Origin: a bacterium OL-1
GTDB lineage: Bacteria > Actinomycetota > Coriobacteriia > Coriobacteriales > Atopobiaceae
Length of the DNA: 64,000 bases
Assembly: GCA_000752675.2 (NCBI GenBank)
Contig: LM994624.1
Location: forward strand, 168,118 to 232,117
Reading direction: 5' to 3'
Part shown: piece after piece, positions 18,229 to 29,100 of the stretch
Position numbering within the stretch: the first letter of the stretch is position 1
Layout of the letters: each line of letters begins with the position of its first letter
Notes under the pieces: generated by a model
What the model saw: the letters and a program-made list of their open reading frames with translations, nothing else
Told to the model about the DNA's origin: nothing
Databases searched by the model: none
Position numbers and translations under genes: made by a program

Positions 18229-21207
18229 ATGGCTCTTGCCGGTGCTGGCGAGCGAGACAAGAACATGGAACGAGCTGCAGCCGCCCTCGAGCGGCTGCTT
18301 CTTCCTGGAACGCCCGAGGACATTCGTGCCAACTATAAAAGTCTTGCCGAGCGGGCACGCACCCATGCGTTTGACCTGCTCGAAGAGGATATCGTGGTGC
18401 TCGATACGGAGACTACGGGCCTCTCGTTCAAGGACTGCGAGCTCATAGAGATATCTGCCGCAAGGATCTCGGGCCGCGAGGCAGTTGAGCGTTTTGAGAC
18501 CTTTGTTGATCCTGGCGGGCCAATCCCGCCCGAGATTCAGCGCCTTACAGGCATACGTGACATAGACGTTGCTGGCGCACCCACCCCCGAGGAAGCCGTG
18601 AGCGCCCTGGCGGACTTTGTAGGCGGTTCTCCTGTGCTGGCGCACAACGCCACCTTCGACCGCACCTTCATCGAGGGCGTGCGCGGCGGCTCCGAGGTGT
18701 CTGACACCTGGATTGACACGCTTGCGCTCTCTCGCATCGCACTCCCGCGCCTCTCATCCCACCGGCTCTCGGACATGGCGGAGGCGTTTGGCTGCGATTC
18801 TGTAACGCACCGTGCGGGCGATGACGTCGACGCGCTCTGCGGCATGTGGCGAATCATCCTACTTGGCCTCTCTGACCTGCCGGCGGGGCTCCTGGGCAAG
18901 CTCTCTGAGATGCACCCCGAGGTAGAGTGGCCGTCTAGGCCTGTCATTGCGCACCTTGCCGCCGAGAGGGGCCCAGAGCCCTTCTCGCTCAAGGCGCTTC
19001 GTCACGGGTTGGTCTCCCGCGAGGAGACGCACCAGCGCGCGGACGCCGCCGAGAGTGACGAGGCACTTGTCGCCCCAACCCCTGAGGCCATTAGGGACGA
19101 GTTCACGCCTGCGGGTGTTGTTGGGCACATGTACGAGAACTACGAGACGCGCCCGGAGCAGGTCTCGATGGCGCTCGAGGTGCGAGACGCCCTTGCCACC
19201 TCGACGCACCGCACGATAGAGGCTGGTACAGGCGTTGGAAAGTCCATTGCCTACCTGCTGCCCGAGGTCCTTTTTGCCCAGCGCAACAACGTGACCGTGG
19301 GCATTGCGACAAAGACCAACGCCCTCACCGACCAGCTTGTCTCCCACGAGCTGCCGGCGCTGGCCCGCGCGCTGCCAAAGGGGCTCACCTTCCACAGCCT
19401 GAAGGGCTACGAGCACTACCCGTGCCTGCACCGGCTAGACCGCGCCGCCGTGGAGGACCTACCGCTTGAGCTGGCACGCAACGACGGGCGCTCGGACAAC
19501 GCCATCGCAGGCGACATGCTCACCGCTATTGCCGTGACGTATGCGTATGCCTGCCAGTCTCCTGACGGCGATTTGGACGCGCTAGGGATCCGCTGGCGGT
19601 ATGTGCCGCGACAGATGCTCACTACTACCCCCAACGAGTGCCTTCGCACGCGCTGCCCGTACTTTCCCAACGAGTGCCTGGTCCATGGCGCGCGCCGTCG
19701 TGCCGCCAGCGGCGACGTGGTGGTGACCAACCATTCGCTGCTGCTGCGCAACGTTGCTGCTGAGGGAAAGATTCTGCCGCCCATTCGCCACTGGGTGATT
19801 GATGAGGCCCACTCCTTCGATAGCGAAGCTCGCCGCCAGTGGGCGCACGAGGTCTCTGGTGACGCGGCTCGTGCAGCGTTTGAGCTGCTTGGCGGTACCA
19901 AGAGCGGTGCGCTGCACACGGTGATGACGTTCGCCTCGGTGTCCAAGCTAGAAGGGGCCACGCTTGTGCAGGGGCTGCTCACCAAGACCGCGGCGTCCGT
20001 CTCGCGCGCGGCAGTTTCTACGGCCGACCTCTTCATGGCGGTGCACGAGCTCGGCACGCTTGCCAGAGGCGATGGCGGCTATGACATGGTGACCCTTTGG
20101 ATTGATGATAAGGTCCGGGAGACGTCGCAGTGGGGTGCCGTTGCGGAGGCTGGGTCTGCTGCCGTGGCGCACCTTGATGAGGCGGCAAAGAACCTGGGCG
20201 AGGTTGAGGAAAAGCTTGCGGAGGTTGCGCCGCAGCTTGCCGCGGACCTCACGGAGTCCGGGCGCTTTGTGTCTGAGCTGCTCGAGAGCCTGCGCCTCAT
20301 CCTGGGCGGAGAGGACCAGACATACGTGTACTCCGCGGAGCTGTATCGCTCCAAGCGACGCATTGGCGCCGAGAAGCTCCTTGCCGAGAAACTCGACGTG
20401 GGTGCGGATCTTGCCCAGAACTGGCTGCCCGAGATGAAGAGTGTGGTGTTCACCTCGGCAACCATGGCAGTGAGGGATGACTTCTCGCACTTTGACCATG
20501 CGGTTGGTCTCGACCGCCCGCCCGCAAGCATGCACAAAGACGTGCGTCTTGATTCAAGCCTTGATTACGATAAGAGTATGTCGGTCATTGTGACCAAAGA
20601 TATGCCCGCGCCAAACGATAGCAACTACCTGGACGCACTTGTTGAGCTTCTCTACAGCGTGCATCGTTCTATGGATGGCTCGGTTCTCACGTTGTTCACA
20701 AATAGGCGTGACATGGAGCGTGTGTACGCCGCGCTTGAGCCGCGCCTGACCAAGGTGGGGCTGGCGTTGGTGTGCCAGGAGCGTGGCTCCTCTCCGCGAC
20801 GGCTGCGCCAGCAGTTTCTGGCTGAGAAGCGCACGTCGCTTCTCGCGCTGCGGTCGTTCTGGGAGGGCTTTGACGCCACAGGTGACACGTTGAGGTGCGT
20901 GGTCATCCCTAAGCTGCCGTTTGCAAGTCCCAACGACCCCATCGTGCGCGAGCGCGACCTGCGCGAGGACCGCGCATGGTGGCGCTACTCGCTGCCCGAG
21001 GCGGTCATCTCGGTGAAGCAGGCTGCGGGTCGTCTTATCCGCACGTCGAGCGACTGCGGCGTGCTGGTGCTTGCAGACTCGCGCGTGGTCCAGAAGCGCT
21101 ACGGACGGGCGTTCACCGGGTCGCTGCCCTCTAAGAGCGTGACCACGCTCGAGACGCAGAACGTGGGCCGCTACATAGAGATGTGGCGCTCGACGCACGA
21201 GCGATAG
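18229..21207 (+). CDS. dinG: DinG-type helicase with N-terminal DEDDh exonuclease domain
   Basis: A 992-residue fused protein. Residues about 50-215 are a DEDDh 3'-5' exonuclease like DnaQ epsilon: VVLDTETTGLSF, LAHNATFDRTFI and HRAGDDVDAL. The rest is an XPD/DinG superfamily 2 helicase: Walker A AGTGVGKSIAYLLP, Walker B DEAH, four cysteines between them (YPCLHR, YACQS, NECLRTRCPYF region) that fit an Fe-S cluster, and the C-terminal FWEGFDATGD and QAAGRLIRTSSDCG. The fusion is known in Firmicutes DinG. It probably acts in repair or R-loop/G4 removal. The ATG at 18229 has GGAGGA upstream. Confidence 0.9.
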   Translation: MALAGAGERDKNMERAAAALERLLLPGTPEDIRANYKSLAERARTHAFDLLEEDIVVLDTETTGLSFKDCELIEISAARISGREAVERFETFVDPGGPIPPEIQRLTGIRDIDVAGAPTPEEAVSALADFVGGSPVLAHNATFDRTFIEGVRGGSEVSDTWIDTLALSRIALPRLSSHRLSDMAEAFGCDSVTHRAGDDVDALCGMWRIILLGLSDLPAGLLGKLSEMHPEVEWPSRPVIAHLAAERGPEPFSLKALRHGLVSREETHQRADAAESDEALVAPTPEAIRDEFTPAGVVGHMYENYETRPEQVSMALEVRDALATSTHRTIEAGTGVGKSIAYLLPEVLFAQRNNVTVGIATKTNALTDQLVSHELPALARALPKGLTFHSLKGYEHYPCLHRLDRAAVEDLPLELARNDGRSDNAIAGDMLTAIAVTYAYACQSPDGDLDALGIRWRYVPRQMLTTTPNECLRTRCPYFPNECLVHGARRRAASGDVVVTNHSLLLRNVAAEGKILPPIRHWVIDEAHSFDSEARRQWAHEVSGDAARAAFELLGGTKSGALHTVMTFASVSKLEGATLVQGLLTKTAASVSRAAVSTADLFMAVHELGTLARGDGGYDMVTLWIDDKVRETSQWGAVAEAGSAAVAHLDEAAKNLGEVEEKLAEVAPQLAADLTESGRFVSELLESLRLILGGEDQTYVYSAELYRSKRRIGAEKLLAEKLDVGADLAQNWLPEMKSVVFTSATMAVRDDFSHFDHAVGLDRPPASMHKDVRLDSSLDYDKSMSVIVTKDMPAPNDSNYLDALVELLYSVHRSMDGSVLTLFTNRRDMERVYAALEPRLTKVGLALVCQERGSSPRRLRQQFLAEKRTSLLALRSFWEGFDATGDTLRCVVIPKLPFASPNDPIVRERDLREDRAWWRYSLPEAVISVKQAAGRLIRTSSDCGVLVLADSRVVQKRYGRAFTGSLPSKSVTTLETQNVGRYIEMWRSTHER

Positions 21208-21216
21208 AAGCGCAGG

Positions 21217-22161
21217 CTACTGTTTTCCCAGCTTACGGCGGGCATAGGCGATGGCGAGGGCTTTGACCTCGCCATCGCTTGTGAATGCAGCGCCGGCACA
21301 GGCCGCAATGCGCCGCGGTAACCATTCCCCGCCGTAGTAGGGAATGCGCGTAACGACAACGGAGCCGTCATCGCGCTCTACGTGCAGGCCAGGCCAAGCG
21401 AGAAGCTCAAGGTAGTGCCTGTCACGAAAGGAGATGCGCACCTCGCGCTCGGGACTGGTCTGCTGTGGCTCTGGCGGAAGCTCTTCTGCCGACGCAATGA
21501 GCACATCCGTCATGCGGTCAAGACGAAAGACGCGCTCGCCCTGGCGCGAGGGGTCGTAGGCGTCAAGGTACCAGACGCCGTCCGCGTTGCGCAGCCCGCG
21601 CGGATCCACGTGCCGCCTCCGCGGCGCCTTGTCAGCCACGCCCTGGTACGAGAAGTCGAGCATGCCGAGCTGGGCTATGGCCTTGGAGCACTGGAGTAGG
21701 GCCTCGGCCGTGCAGTAGTTGCCCGACTCGTCGCCGCCCTCGCTAGGCGGCGCCGGCGCCTGGGCCTCGGTGGAGTGCTGGGAAGAGAGCGACGCCGCGA
21801 TCTTCTGGCGCAATGGGGCGTCTGCTGGGATTTCCATCTGATCGAGAGCCGCCTTAACAGCGACGGTCTCGGACTTGGTGAGGCGAAGCCTTCTTACGTG
21901 GCTGCCTGAGCTGCCCTCGAGCGTGAGGCGGTCGTTGTCCTGGCCTTCGGAGAGCGGGAGAACCGCCGCGCCCTCGCCGCCCGCGGCAAGGATGAGGTCC
22001 ATGCGATGGCGTGCGTTCTGTTCACTGATTCCCAGACGACCAGCTATGGTCTCCACGTCCAGGCTGTCTCCCGCGTGGTCGAGCGATGAGATGATGGCGA
22101 CAAGCTCGCGGGCCTCCTGCAGGCCTCCCTTGCGTCCGGCTCCTTGCCTGCGACTAGCCAT
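21217..22161 (-). CDS. pafC: WYL-domain regulator, PafC-like
   Basis: A 314-residue protein with an N-terminal helix-turn-helix (ETIAGRLGISEQNARHRMD) and a WYL domain in the middle (MLDFSYQGVADKAPRRRHVD...GVWYLDAYDPSRQGERVFRLDRM) followed by a WCX-type extension. It pairs with the upstream WYL gene as in actinobacterial PafBC, a heterodimeric activator of the RecA-independent DNA-damage response. The ATG at 22161 overlaps the end of the upstream gene by 8 bases and has AAGGGGG upstream. No Pup-proteasome genes are seen here, so the paf symbol rests on synteny and family. Confidence 0.8.
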   Translation of the reverse strand: MASRRQGAGRKGGLQEARELVAIISSLDHAGDSLDVETIAGRLGISEQNARHRMDLILAAGGEGAAVLPLSEGQDNDRLTLEGSSGSHVRRLRLTKSETVAVKAALDQMEIPADAPLRQKIAASLSSQHSTEAQAPAPPSEGGDESGNYCTAEALLQCSKAIAQLGMLDFSYQGVADKAPRRRHVDPRGLRNADGVWYLDAYDPSRQGERVFRLDRMTDVLIASAEELPPEPQQTSPEREVRISFRDRHYLELLAWPGLHVERDDGSVVVTRIPYYGGEWLPRRIAACAGAAFTSDGEVKALAIAYARRKLGKQ

Positions 22162-23179
22162 ATGTAACGACCCCCTTGAGCTTGGCGCGCCAGGCAGAGA
22201 CAAGCTCTGGCGGCGCAATGGGCGTGACATCCTCCGCAATGGCCCACGAAGCGGCATCCTCCACGCTACTTATCTCGACGCGCCAAAGGATGGAGGCGGG
22301 AGACTGTTCCGTAACCGCAGCCGCATCGGGGCCAAGGGTGTCATCAGGCTCGAGGAACGTGCCCTTGCCAAGCGTGACCTTGGAAAACTCCTGTGCCGCC
22401 TGCACCGGCACGGCAAACACTCCCTCGCATGTGACTGACCCAATCTGGAAAGGAAGCTTCTGCCAGTCACGAACGTCGAAGTCCTCCGGAATCTCGAAGG
22501 ACGGTCCTGCAACCTTGGAAGCTCGTCGAACACGGTCGATGCGATACGTGTGTGCTGAGCCCTCGATGACCGCGCCGCTCTCGTCAATAGATGGTGCCAC
22601 CATATAGAGGTGACCGCGCATGCCAAAGAAGCCATAGGGAGCTATCCGACGCTTGACCGTGGTTCCATCGGCGCGCACGTAGTCTATCTGCGCGACCAGC
22701 CTGGAGAGGCTGCATTCCTGGAGAGTCGCAAGCTGTCGGCTGGGCGTTCTCTCCTCTGCAGGTAGGGAGACCGATGCGGGATAGTCGAAGGCGTCATCGA
22801 TCTTCGAGAGCGCAATGCGAAGCTCGGCACCGTAGGGGAAGTCCGGATCATCGACAAGCGGGAGACATGCAACGTCAAGGGCCATGGCGTCCTCGTCCGA
22901 GAGCTCGGTGCTCTCGACGAACGAAGCACTATCTACGCACCAGAGCGCCTCCGGGCCGTCAGCGCGGCTCACCATAATGCCGCATTCGGCGAGCGCAGCC
23001 CTATCCCGTCGAAAGGCAGTGCGATATGAGTCTGGCTTGGTGAGGTCCGGATAGAACGAGTGCCAGATGGTGTCATCGCTTATGGTGTCCGAGCTCATGA
23101 AGGCAAGTGCGAGCGAGGCAATCCTCGTTGCCTGCTCGTCATCCTTCGAAAGCGCCGAATAGCCTTCTCGTTCGTCCAA
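22154..23179 (-). CDS. pafB: WYL-domain regulator, PafB-like
   Basis: A 341-residue WYL protein: an N-terminal winged helix-like region (SDDTIWHSFYPDLTKPDSYRTAFRRDRAAL), the WYL core (LVAQIDYVRADGTTVKRRIAPYGFFGMRGHLYMVAP) and a C-terminal WCX-like domain. It is the first gene of the pair with the PafC-like protein. The TTG start at 23179 is chosen because GGGAGGA lies 6 bases upstream; the open frame continues upstream to 23416 but those residues look non-protein-like. No ligand can be named from sequence. Confidence 0.8.
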   Translation of the reverse strand: MDEREGYSALSKDDEQATRIASLALAFMSSDTISDDTIWHSFYPDLTKPDSYRTAFRRDRAALAECGIMVSRADGPEALWCVDSASFVESTELSDEDAMALDVACLPLVDDPDFPYGAELRIALSKIDDAFDYPASVSLPAEERTPSRQLATLQECSLSRLVAQIDYVRADGTTVKRRIAPYGFFGMRGHLYMVAPSIDESGAVIEGSAHTYRIDRVRRASKVAGPSFEIPEDFDVRDWQKLPFQIGSVTCEGVFAVPVQAAQEFSKVTLGKGTFLEPDDTLGPDAAAVTEQSPASILWRVEISSVEDAASWAIAEDVTPIAPPELVSAWRAKLKGVVTYG

Positions 23180-23489
23180 CCCGGTCCTCCCGCTTCTACT
23201 TTGGTGGCCCACGTAGACGCGTGGCCCATGCCGTTGCGTGTGCGCCATCACGTGTAGACGATAGTCGAAAGGAGGGAACCCGGCGAGTTGTGCGTGCGGA
23301 GAAATATGCAGGACCCGAGCACCACGATGAACGGTGCCGCATGTGGTCTCGTTGTGGGGGAATTGCCGTGCAGACGACCGTCCAGGGGGCGCCGGGGTGA
23401 TATCGCTGTCCCTCAAGACGTATACTCAATACCGCATATGCGCATTCTCGCGACCTAAACGGCTGCGTGACCAGCGGAGGACGTACAGC

Positions 23490-26042
23490 ATGGCCATGAC
23501 ACATGATTATTTGGACTACCTGGAGGACCAGATTGGCATCTCCCCTGCGAACAGCCAGGAGGAGCTCCAGGCGGCTCAGACTATTGCGGACCTCATGAAG
23601 AAGCATGACGTCGACGTCAACGTCGAGGAGTTCGATGCTCCCGGCAGCGGGCGCTTCGTGCGGTGCGTGCTTCTCGTTCTGATGTTTGTAGGGGTTATCC
23701 TCTCGGGTACGGGCATCTCTGTCCTGGGGATTGTGCTGGCGCTGGTTCCGGGCGTCCTGCTCATTCTTGATGTCCTTGGAGTTGGTGGGGACTTTCTCTC
23801 CAAGCTTGGCCCTGCGGCACGCAGCCAGAACGTGGTCGCCGTGCACCATGCCACGGGCGAGCTGGTCGCCAAGGGCAACAGGCCAATCGTCGTTGTTGCC
23901 CACTACGATTCCCCGCATGACAGCTTCCTGTATGGAAGCCCGCTTTCCCGCTACATCCCCATGCTTCGCAAGGCGCTCAAGTGGCTTGTTCCCGCTGTCA
24001 CCCTTTGTGCATTGCTCCAGGCGTTCTCCTTCCTGCCCGCACCCCTTCGCTCGGTTCTCTGGGTTGCCGGCATCCTGCTGGCCATTCCGCTTGTAGCGTT
24101 TGGCGCGGATGGCATCTACCAGAGGTTCTCCACCTGCTCGCTGGGCTCTAATGACAACAAGTCCTCTGTTGCGGCGCTTCTCGGCATCCTTGAGAACGTC
24201 CGTCCCTCTGGAGAGAAGCCTGTCTCCCAGCGCGCCATCGAGAGGGAGCAGCATGAGAAGGAGGCCGCTCAGGCCCAGGCCGAGGCCGAGCAGGCAGCTG
24301 CAGCCGCTCAGGCTCCTGTGCCTGCCCCTGCGCCAGCGCCGCAGGCCGAGGAGATCGTCGGCGTCCGTCACGGCAAGGACATCATTGCCGCCCTTGGCAT
24401 TCTTCCTGCTGACTGCGACATCGAGTATGTTGACTCCTCCGAGAGCATGAGGTCGTCCTCGATTGATGCCGACGAGACCAGTGAACTTCCCGGCAGCCCC
24501 GTGCGCGCCAGCGCCCGCATCGACGCCCAGACCGAGGTTGCCGCTGCGGACTCCACTGAGAGCCTCCCTAGGTCTTCGGCTCCCCGCACTACAGACGCGA
24601 GCGCCGAGCCTGTTGCTGCTCCTACGGACAGCACAGACTCCACGGCCACCGCACCTGCCCCTATCGACGCTTCTGCAGGCGCCGACGCAACCGCCGCCAC
24701 GCCCGAGAAGACTCACTTCTTTGACCGCAAGAAGCTTGCAAGCATGTTCGATCGCTTCGAGAGCCGCGGCGTTGGTGAGAAGGATGACTCCGGTCTTACC
24801 GCTACGCCTGACGACGACCTTGGCTCCACACGTCCAACGGCCCCGACCCCGCGCAAGCGTCCCGAGAAGCCCGATGACCCTAACTGGGGCAAGTCGAGCT
24901 TCAAGCCCCAGATCTCTGACGTGGCACGTCGCGCGGCCCTCTTTGACCTTCCTGACCCCTCTGGGCTGTCTGACCCCCTTGCGTCCGATTCCGATGAAAC
25001 TCAGCTTGCGCCAGCCCATCCAGCTCAAACTCCTTCCCGGAGGAGCATGGGGAACCTGCTGAGCGACGCGAACGACAGGAACGCCCAACGCATTCGCGGC
25101 GGCGCAACCGAGGTGGAGGTGCCTGTGATTACCCCTGGTACCACAGCCGCGGCGCCAGCACAAAACGTTGCCAGTGGCGAGCAGGACGGCCTTGATGTCA
25201 TTAGCGCGGATGACCTGGGGATGCAGGAGGAAGCCCCCGAGCATCCTGCCGAAAAGCACCGCTTTGGCCTGTTCAACCGCAACAAGGACAAAGGTGGACG
25301 CTCCCGCGGTCAGGGCCGTGGCAGTTGGCTGAGCGAGGATCCCGAGAACTGGGACGAGAACTCTGATTCTGACCCCTGGAAGGGCGGCGCCACCACGAGA
25401 AGTGGCCTTCGCCTTGTCGAGGATGTTCCTCCCGAGGCGCCGGAGCCTCCCTATGAGGGCGACCAGGCAAGTGCCGCACCTCTCTCTGACGTGACCGCCG
25501 AGCCCGTTGCTGACGATGAGCCCCCCGTCGACGTGCCTGCTGACGTTCCCACCGAGGATGACCTTCGTGCCGCCGTGCTTCACATGGGTGACGACGAGCT
25601 GGTCTGCCACGACATCTGGTTTGTCGCCCTTGGCGCCTCCAACCTTGACCACGCCGGCATGCGCTCCTTCCTCTCTGAGCACCGCTCTGCCATTCGCGGT
25701 GCATTCCTCGTGAACCTGGACTGCGTGGGCGCTGGCGACCTCTCGCTCCTGACGCACGAGGGCTTCGAGCCCACCCGCCGTGCGGACAGGAGACTTCTCA
25801 GGCTCCTCACCGGTACGGCATCTGACCTCAACGTGAACCTCAAGACCCAGCCGTTCGACTGGGCGGACACCGATGCCTCCGTCGCCATGCGTACGTCCGT
25901 CCGTGCAGTCACGGTCATGGGTATGGGCGACAATGGGCTGCCTGCCCTCTCGCGCACCGAGCAGGATGCGCCCGAGAACGTTGACGGTGACCAGGCTGCC
26001 TCCGTCGCCGAGCTGGTCACGGAGATGATTCGCCGCTCGTAG
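23490..26042 (+). CDS. M28-peptidase-like membrane protein with a large disordered insert; active site degenerate
   Basis: An 850-residue protein whose two ends resemble the M28 (aminopeptidase Y) fold. The N-terminal half has VVVAHYDS (H138, D140) and GSNDNKSSVAALLGIL (D222), and the C-terminal 163 residues hold VNLDCVG (D744) and the family-like end LSRTEQDAPENVD. Membrane-type hydrophobic segments lie at about 55-95 and 165-206, inside the fold. Between residues about 240 and 687 is a low-complexity, Ala/Pro/Asp-rich insert. The Glu-Glu pair expected after the third strand is replaced by SN (GASNLDHAG), and the last His is replaced (SRT instead of HT), so ordinary zinc peptidase activity is doubtful. 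The ATG at 23490 has CGGAGGA at good spacing. Confidence 0.75.
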   Translation: MAMTHDYLDYLEDQIGISPANSQEELQAAQTIADLMKKHDVDVNVEEFDAPGSGRFVRCVLLVLMFVGVILSGTGISVLGIVLALVPGVLLILDVLGVGGDFLSKLGPAARSQNVVAVHHATGELVAKGNRPIVVVAHYDSPHDSFLYGSPLSRYIPMLRKALKWLVPAVTLCALLQAFSFLPAPLRSVLWVAGILLAIPLVAFGADGIYQRFSTCSLGSNDNKSSVAALLGILENVRPSGEKPVSQRAIEREQHEKEAAQAQAEAEQAAAAAQAPVPAPAPAPQAEEIVGVRHGKDIIAALGILPADCDIEYVDSSESMRSSSIDADETSELPGSPVRASARIDAQTEVAAADSTESLPRSSAPRTTDASAEPVAAPTDSTDSTATAPAPIDASAGADATAATPEKTHFFDRKKLASMFDRFESRGVGEKDDSGLTATPDDDLGSTRPTAPTPRKRPEKPDDPNWGKSSFKPQISDVARRAALFDLPDPSGLSDPLASDSDETQLAPAHPAQTPSRRSMGNLLSDANDRNAQRIRGGATEVEVPVITPGTTAAAPAQNVASGEQDGLDVISADDLGMQEEAPEHPAEKHRFGLFNRNKDKGGRSRGQGRGSWLSEDPENWDENSDSDPWKGGATTRSGLRLVEDVPPEAPEPPYEGDQASAAPLSDVTAEPVADDEPPVDVPADVPTEDDLRAAVLHMGDDELVCHDIWFVALGASNLDHAGMRSFLSEHRSAIRGAFLVNLDCVGAGDLSLLTHEGFEPTRRADRRLLRLLTGTASDLNVNLKTQPFDWADTDASVAMRTSVRAVTVMGMGDNGLPALSRTEQDAPENVDGDQAASVAELVTEMIRRS

Positions 26043-26082
26043 TTGCATTTGCGCCACTCTCCAACGAGGTTTTCGAGCCCGA

Positions 26083-26110
26083 GGGGGCCGGCTATTGCCG
26101 GCCCCCTTTT
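26083..26110 (+). terminator. Intrinsic terminator after the M28-like gene
   Basis: A perfect 10-bp stem GGGGGCCGGC/GCCGGCCCCC with a TATT loop followed by TTTT, about 40 bases after the stop. Confidence 0.93.
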
Positions 26111-26163
26111 GCGCTTTTTCTACGCGCCCGCACCCGTTCGCACTGGGATGCCGCTCTATCTCG

Positions 26164-29100
26164 TCAGCCTTTCCTCCTGCGCCAGAGAGCAAGGATGATT
26201 CCGGCGCATCCGAGTGCAGCACAGGCTCCGATGGCTACACGGGCAGTCGTATCTCCCGTTTGGGGGATGCCGCCTACTTCTCGTTGGGTTTTGCCGTTGG
26301 ACTGTTTGGACTCCGACCCGCTCGACGGAACCTCCTCGCGATAGTCCACGGTCTGGCTCGCTGCATTCAGATCCTTGTGAGATACAACTTCCTGCCCATC
26401 GCGATAGAGGGTCTCGAAGACAACTACCCTCTTCCCGTCGACAGCGGCGCCCGCAACCTCGAACGGCATGGCGACAGTATCGTCTGCCTCTGCGGGGACA
26501 AACTGCTGCGTCACCTCAACGGAATTTCCTTCCGCGTCGAGGATCGGCTCGCCGCTCTCGGCGTCCATGAGTGTGCCGTGAAGCTCGTAGCTTGTACCGG
26601 GTGCAAGCCCCTCAAAGGCCACAACGTCCACGATGCCTGTACTCTCCTGGACCTCGCCCTCGTGCCTGCCGGTCTTCTCGTCTGTTGCGGTTGTTTGGAT
26701 GGAAGGCACGCTCTCCTCGCGGTTGTCTATGGTACCCAGGTCAAGGACGGCGTTGTGACGCGATTGGGGGAGCTCGGTGGTGAGCTGGAAGGAGACGAGC
26801 TCACGCCCGCGATTGGCGTCGCACCGTAGCTCCTGTACCTCGTAGCGGTCATACGGGAATGCTGCGAGGCTCTCGATGGCCTTTCCGTTGGCATTCGCAA
26901 CACCCCCAAACCACACGCCGTTCGAGGAGTCGAGCTTGGTGGAGTCCACCAAGGGCACCGAGGAGTCTGCACCCCTCTCGCTAAGTACCGCATCGTTTGC
27001 GTTCGTGCGCTGCTCGAGGGCATAGACGGAGGAGTCAAAGATGCCGTTCTCATCCGTCACCGCAACGTGCCGTTCTCCCGTGGTAAGGCTGGTGATGAGA
27101 AACGCAACATTGGCCATGGGCTTCTGGGAGTTCTCGTCCCGCTTCACAAGGCGAATGTCCGTGCGCACAACCTGGTCGTGTGCCGCATCTTCGGGCTTCG
27201 TGAGGTCTATGGTCTTCCCGTCTTCCTCAACCTGGAACGTTGCCGACCAGAGCCTAGCCTCGCTGTCCAGGAGGTATCCCGCCGGAGCGGCGGTCTCTCG
27301 AATGGTGTAGGTCCCATACGGAAGCGCGTCTGCACTGGTATATGCAGTGCCGTTCTCATCTGTGGTCAGCGTGAGCGCAACCTCGTCTGGGTCTACCGTG
27401 GCATCGCCGACAAGAACAGGATGCGAGGAGTCATTGGTCACCGTGAACGTGGCCCCTGCAAGTGTTGCGGAGCCAAGTGGAACGTTGCCCAGTGTCTCCC
27501 GGTCGACCTTGCCAACACGAACGCCGCCACGGATTACCTGATCATCGACGGGGCTTTGTGCTGAGACCACCGTCCCGTTCTCGGTGATGCTCACATCCGC
27601 CTTCCAAGTCTCGTTGAGCAGGTATCCCTCTGGCGCCGCGACTTCACGCACGGTGTACCTGCCATAGGGCAGCTGGTTGGCCGTTGTCGTTGCGTGGCCG
27701 TGAGCGTCGGTGACAAGGTCGATGCTCGTAATGGCCTCGCCTGGCGCGTAGGCAACGCCCGAAATTACCACGGGACGCTTGGACTCGTTTGTTATCTGGA
27801 AGTGCGCCCCCTCAAGCGACGCATTTCCCTGGGGGTCGGCCGCCGCAAGCTCTCGGTCGATCTTGTCGAGGCAGAGTCCTCCAGCGATGGGTGTGTCCGG
27901 AAGTTCAACGGTCTCCTCGCTCTCCTCGTGGAGCACGATGGTCTTGGTCCACTGTTCGTTGAGAAGGTAGCCCTTGGGAGCCTTTGTCTCCCGGAGGACG
28001 TACGTGCCATAGGGGGGCTGGATGATGGGAAACTTACCCTCAGCGTTGGCGGCGAGCGTGCACACCACTTCTCCCGGAGCAATGGCCATGTCGTTGTAGA
28101 CCACGTCCCCCTCGGAAGCGTTGGTAATGCTTACCTCGGTTCCCTCGAAGGTGGCATCTCCCTGCGGGCCATCCGAGCCCAGGTTGATATCCACCTTAAC
28201 CATGGGAGGCGTGTGGGGCCTTTCGACGGTCTCGTCTACGGTGCCGGCATCGGCCGGGTCCTTCGACCCGGTAACCGTAGCAACGCCCACCCAGCTAGAG
28301 TTGAGCTCGTAGCCCTCCGGCGGCTGGACTTCTCGCAGCTCGTAGGTGCCGTAGGGAAGAATCTTCTCGCTTGTTGCCGTACCGTTGGCATCCGTTACGA
28401 ACTCAAGGCCGGAGATGATTTCTCCAACGGCATAGGTAGCGTTGCCCACGTATACGGGGTGATCAGAGACATTGCGTACCTGGAAGCGTGCTCCTGCCAG
28501 GGTGGCGTCGCCCTGTGCAACTTCCTTCTTGAGCTGGTGATCTATCTTGCCCACATGTATTGACCCGAGAAGAACCTCGTCACTCACGCCTCTGCCCTGC
28601 ACGTCCTTCACGGCGGTGGTGTTGTTCCACCCGTCGAGGGACTTCCAGATGGCAGTGCCATTCTCGAGCGTGACTACGGCTACGTGTGTGGACGAGTCCG
28701 TGAGTGCATAGTCCTCGGGTGCCTTGGTCTCTGTGATGCCATAGGTGCCCAGGGGGAAGACTGCCTCTCCCTGCGAGTTGGCAAAGAGCTGGTCGCCGGA
28801 AACGAGCTGTGAGCTGCTGTAGGTTGCCACGCCAGACTCGTCTGTCGCAAAAACCCAGGTTCGAAGCGGGTTGCCAGAGACATCCCCCGTGGTGTTCCCG
28901 TAGTAGGAGACGGTGAATTGCGCCCCTGCCAACGAGCCGTTGCCCTGTGCCGCTCCTCCCGTCTTGGCGTCGAGCTTCTGCACGATGGCGCCGCCCGGTG
29001 CGCTTGCCGGCACCTCCTCGACGGGTGCGCCATGCACCTGCGCTGTTGATCCCGCGCTCACGGAGACGGGGTAGATTTGCTCGTCGAGCAGATAGCCCTT

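Noticed and set aside
23196..26222. A 1008-codon minus-strand open frame
   Set aside because: Antisense to the M28-like protein gene, which has a good ribosome site and recognisable motifs; the minus-strand product is Gly/Arg/Val-rich and featureless.
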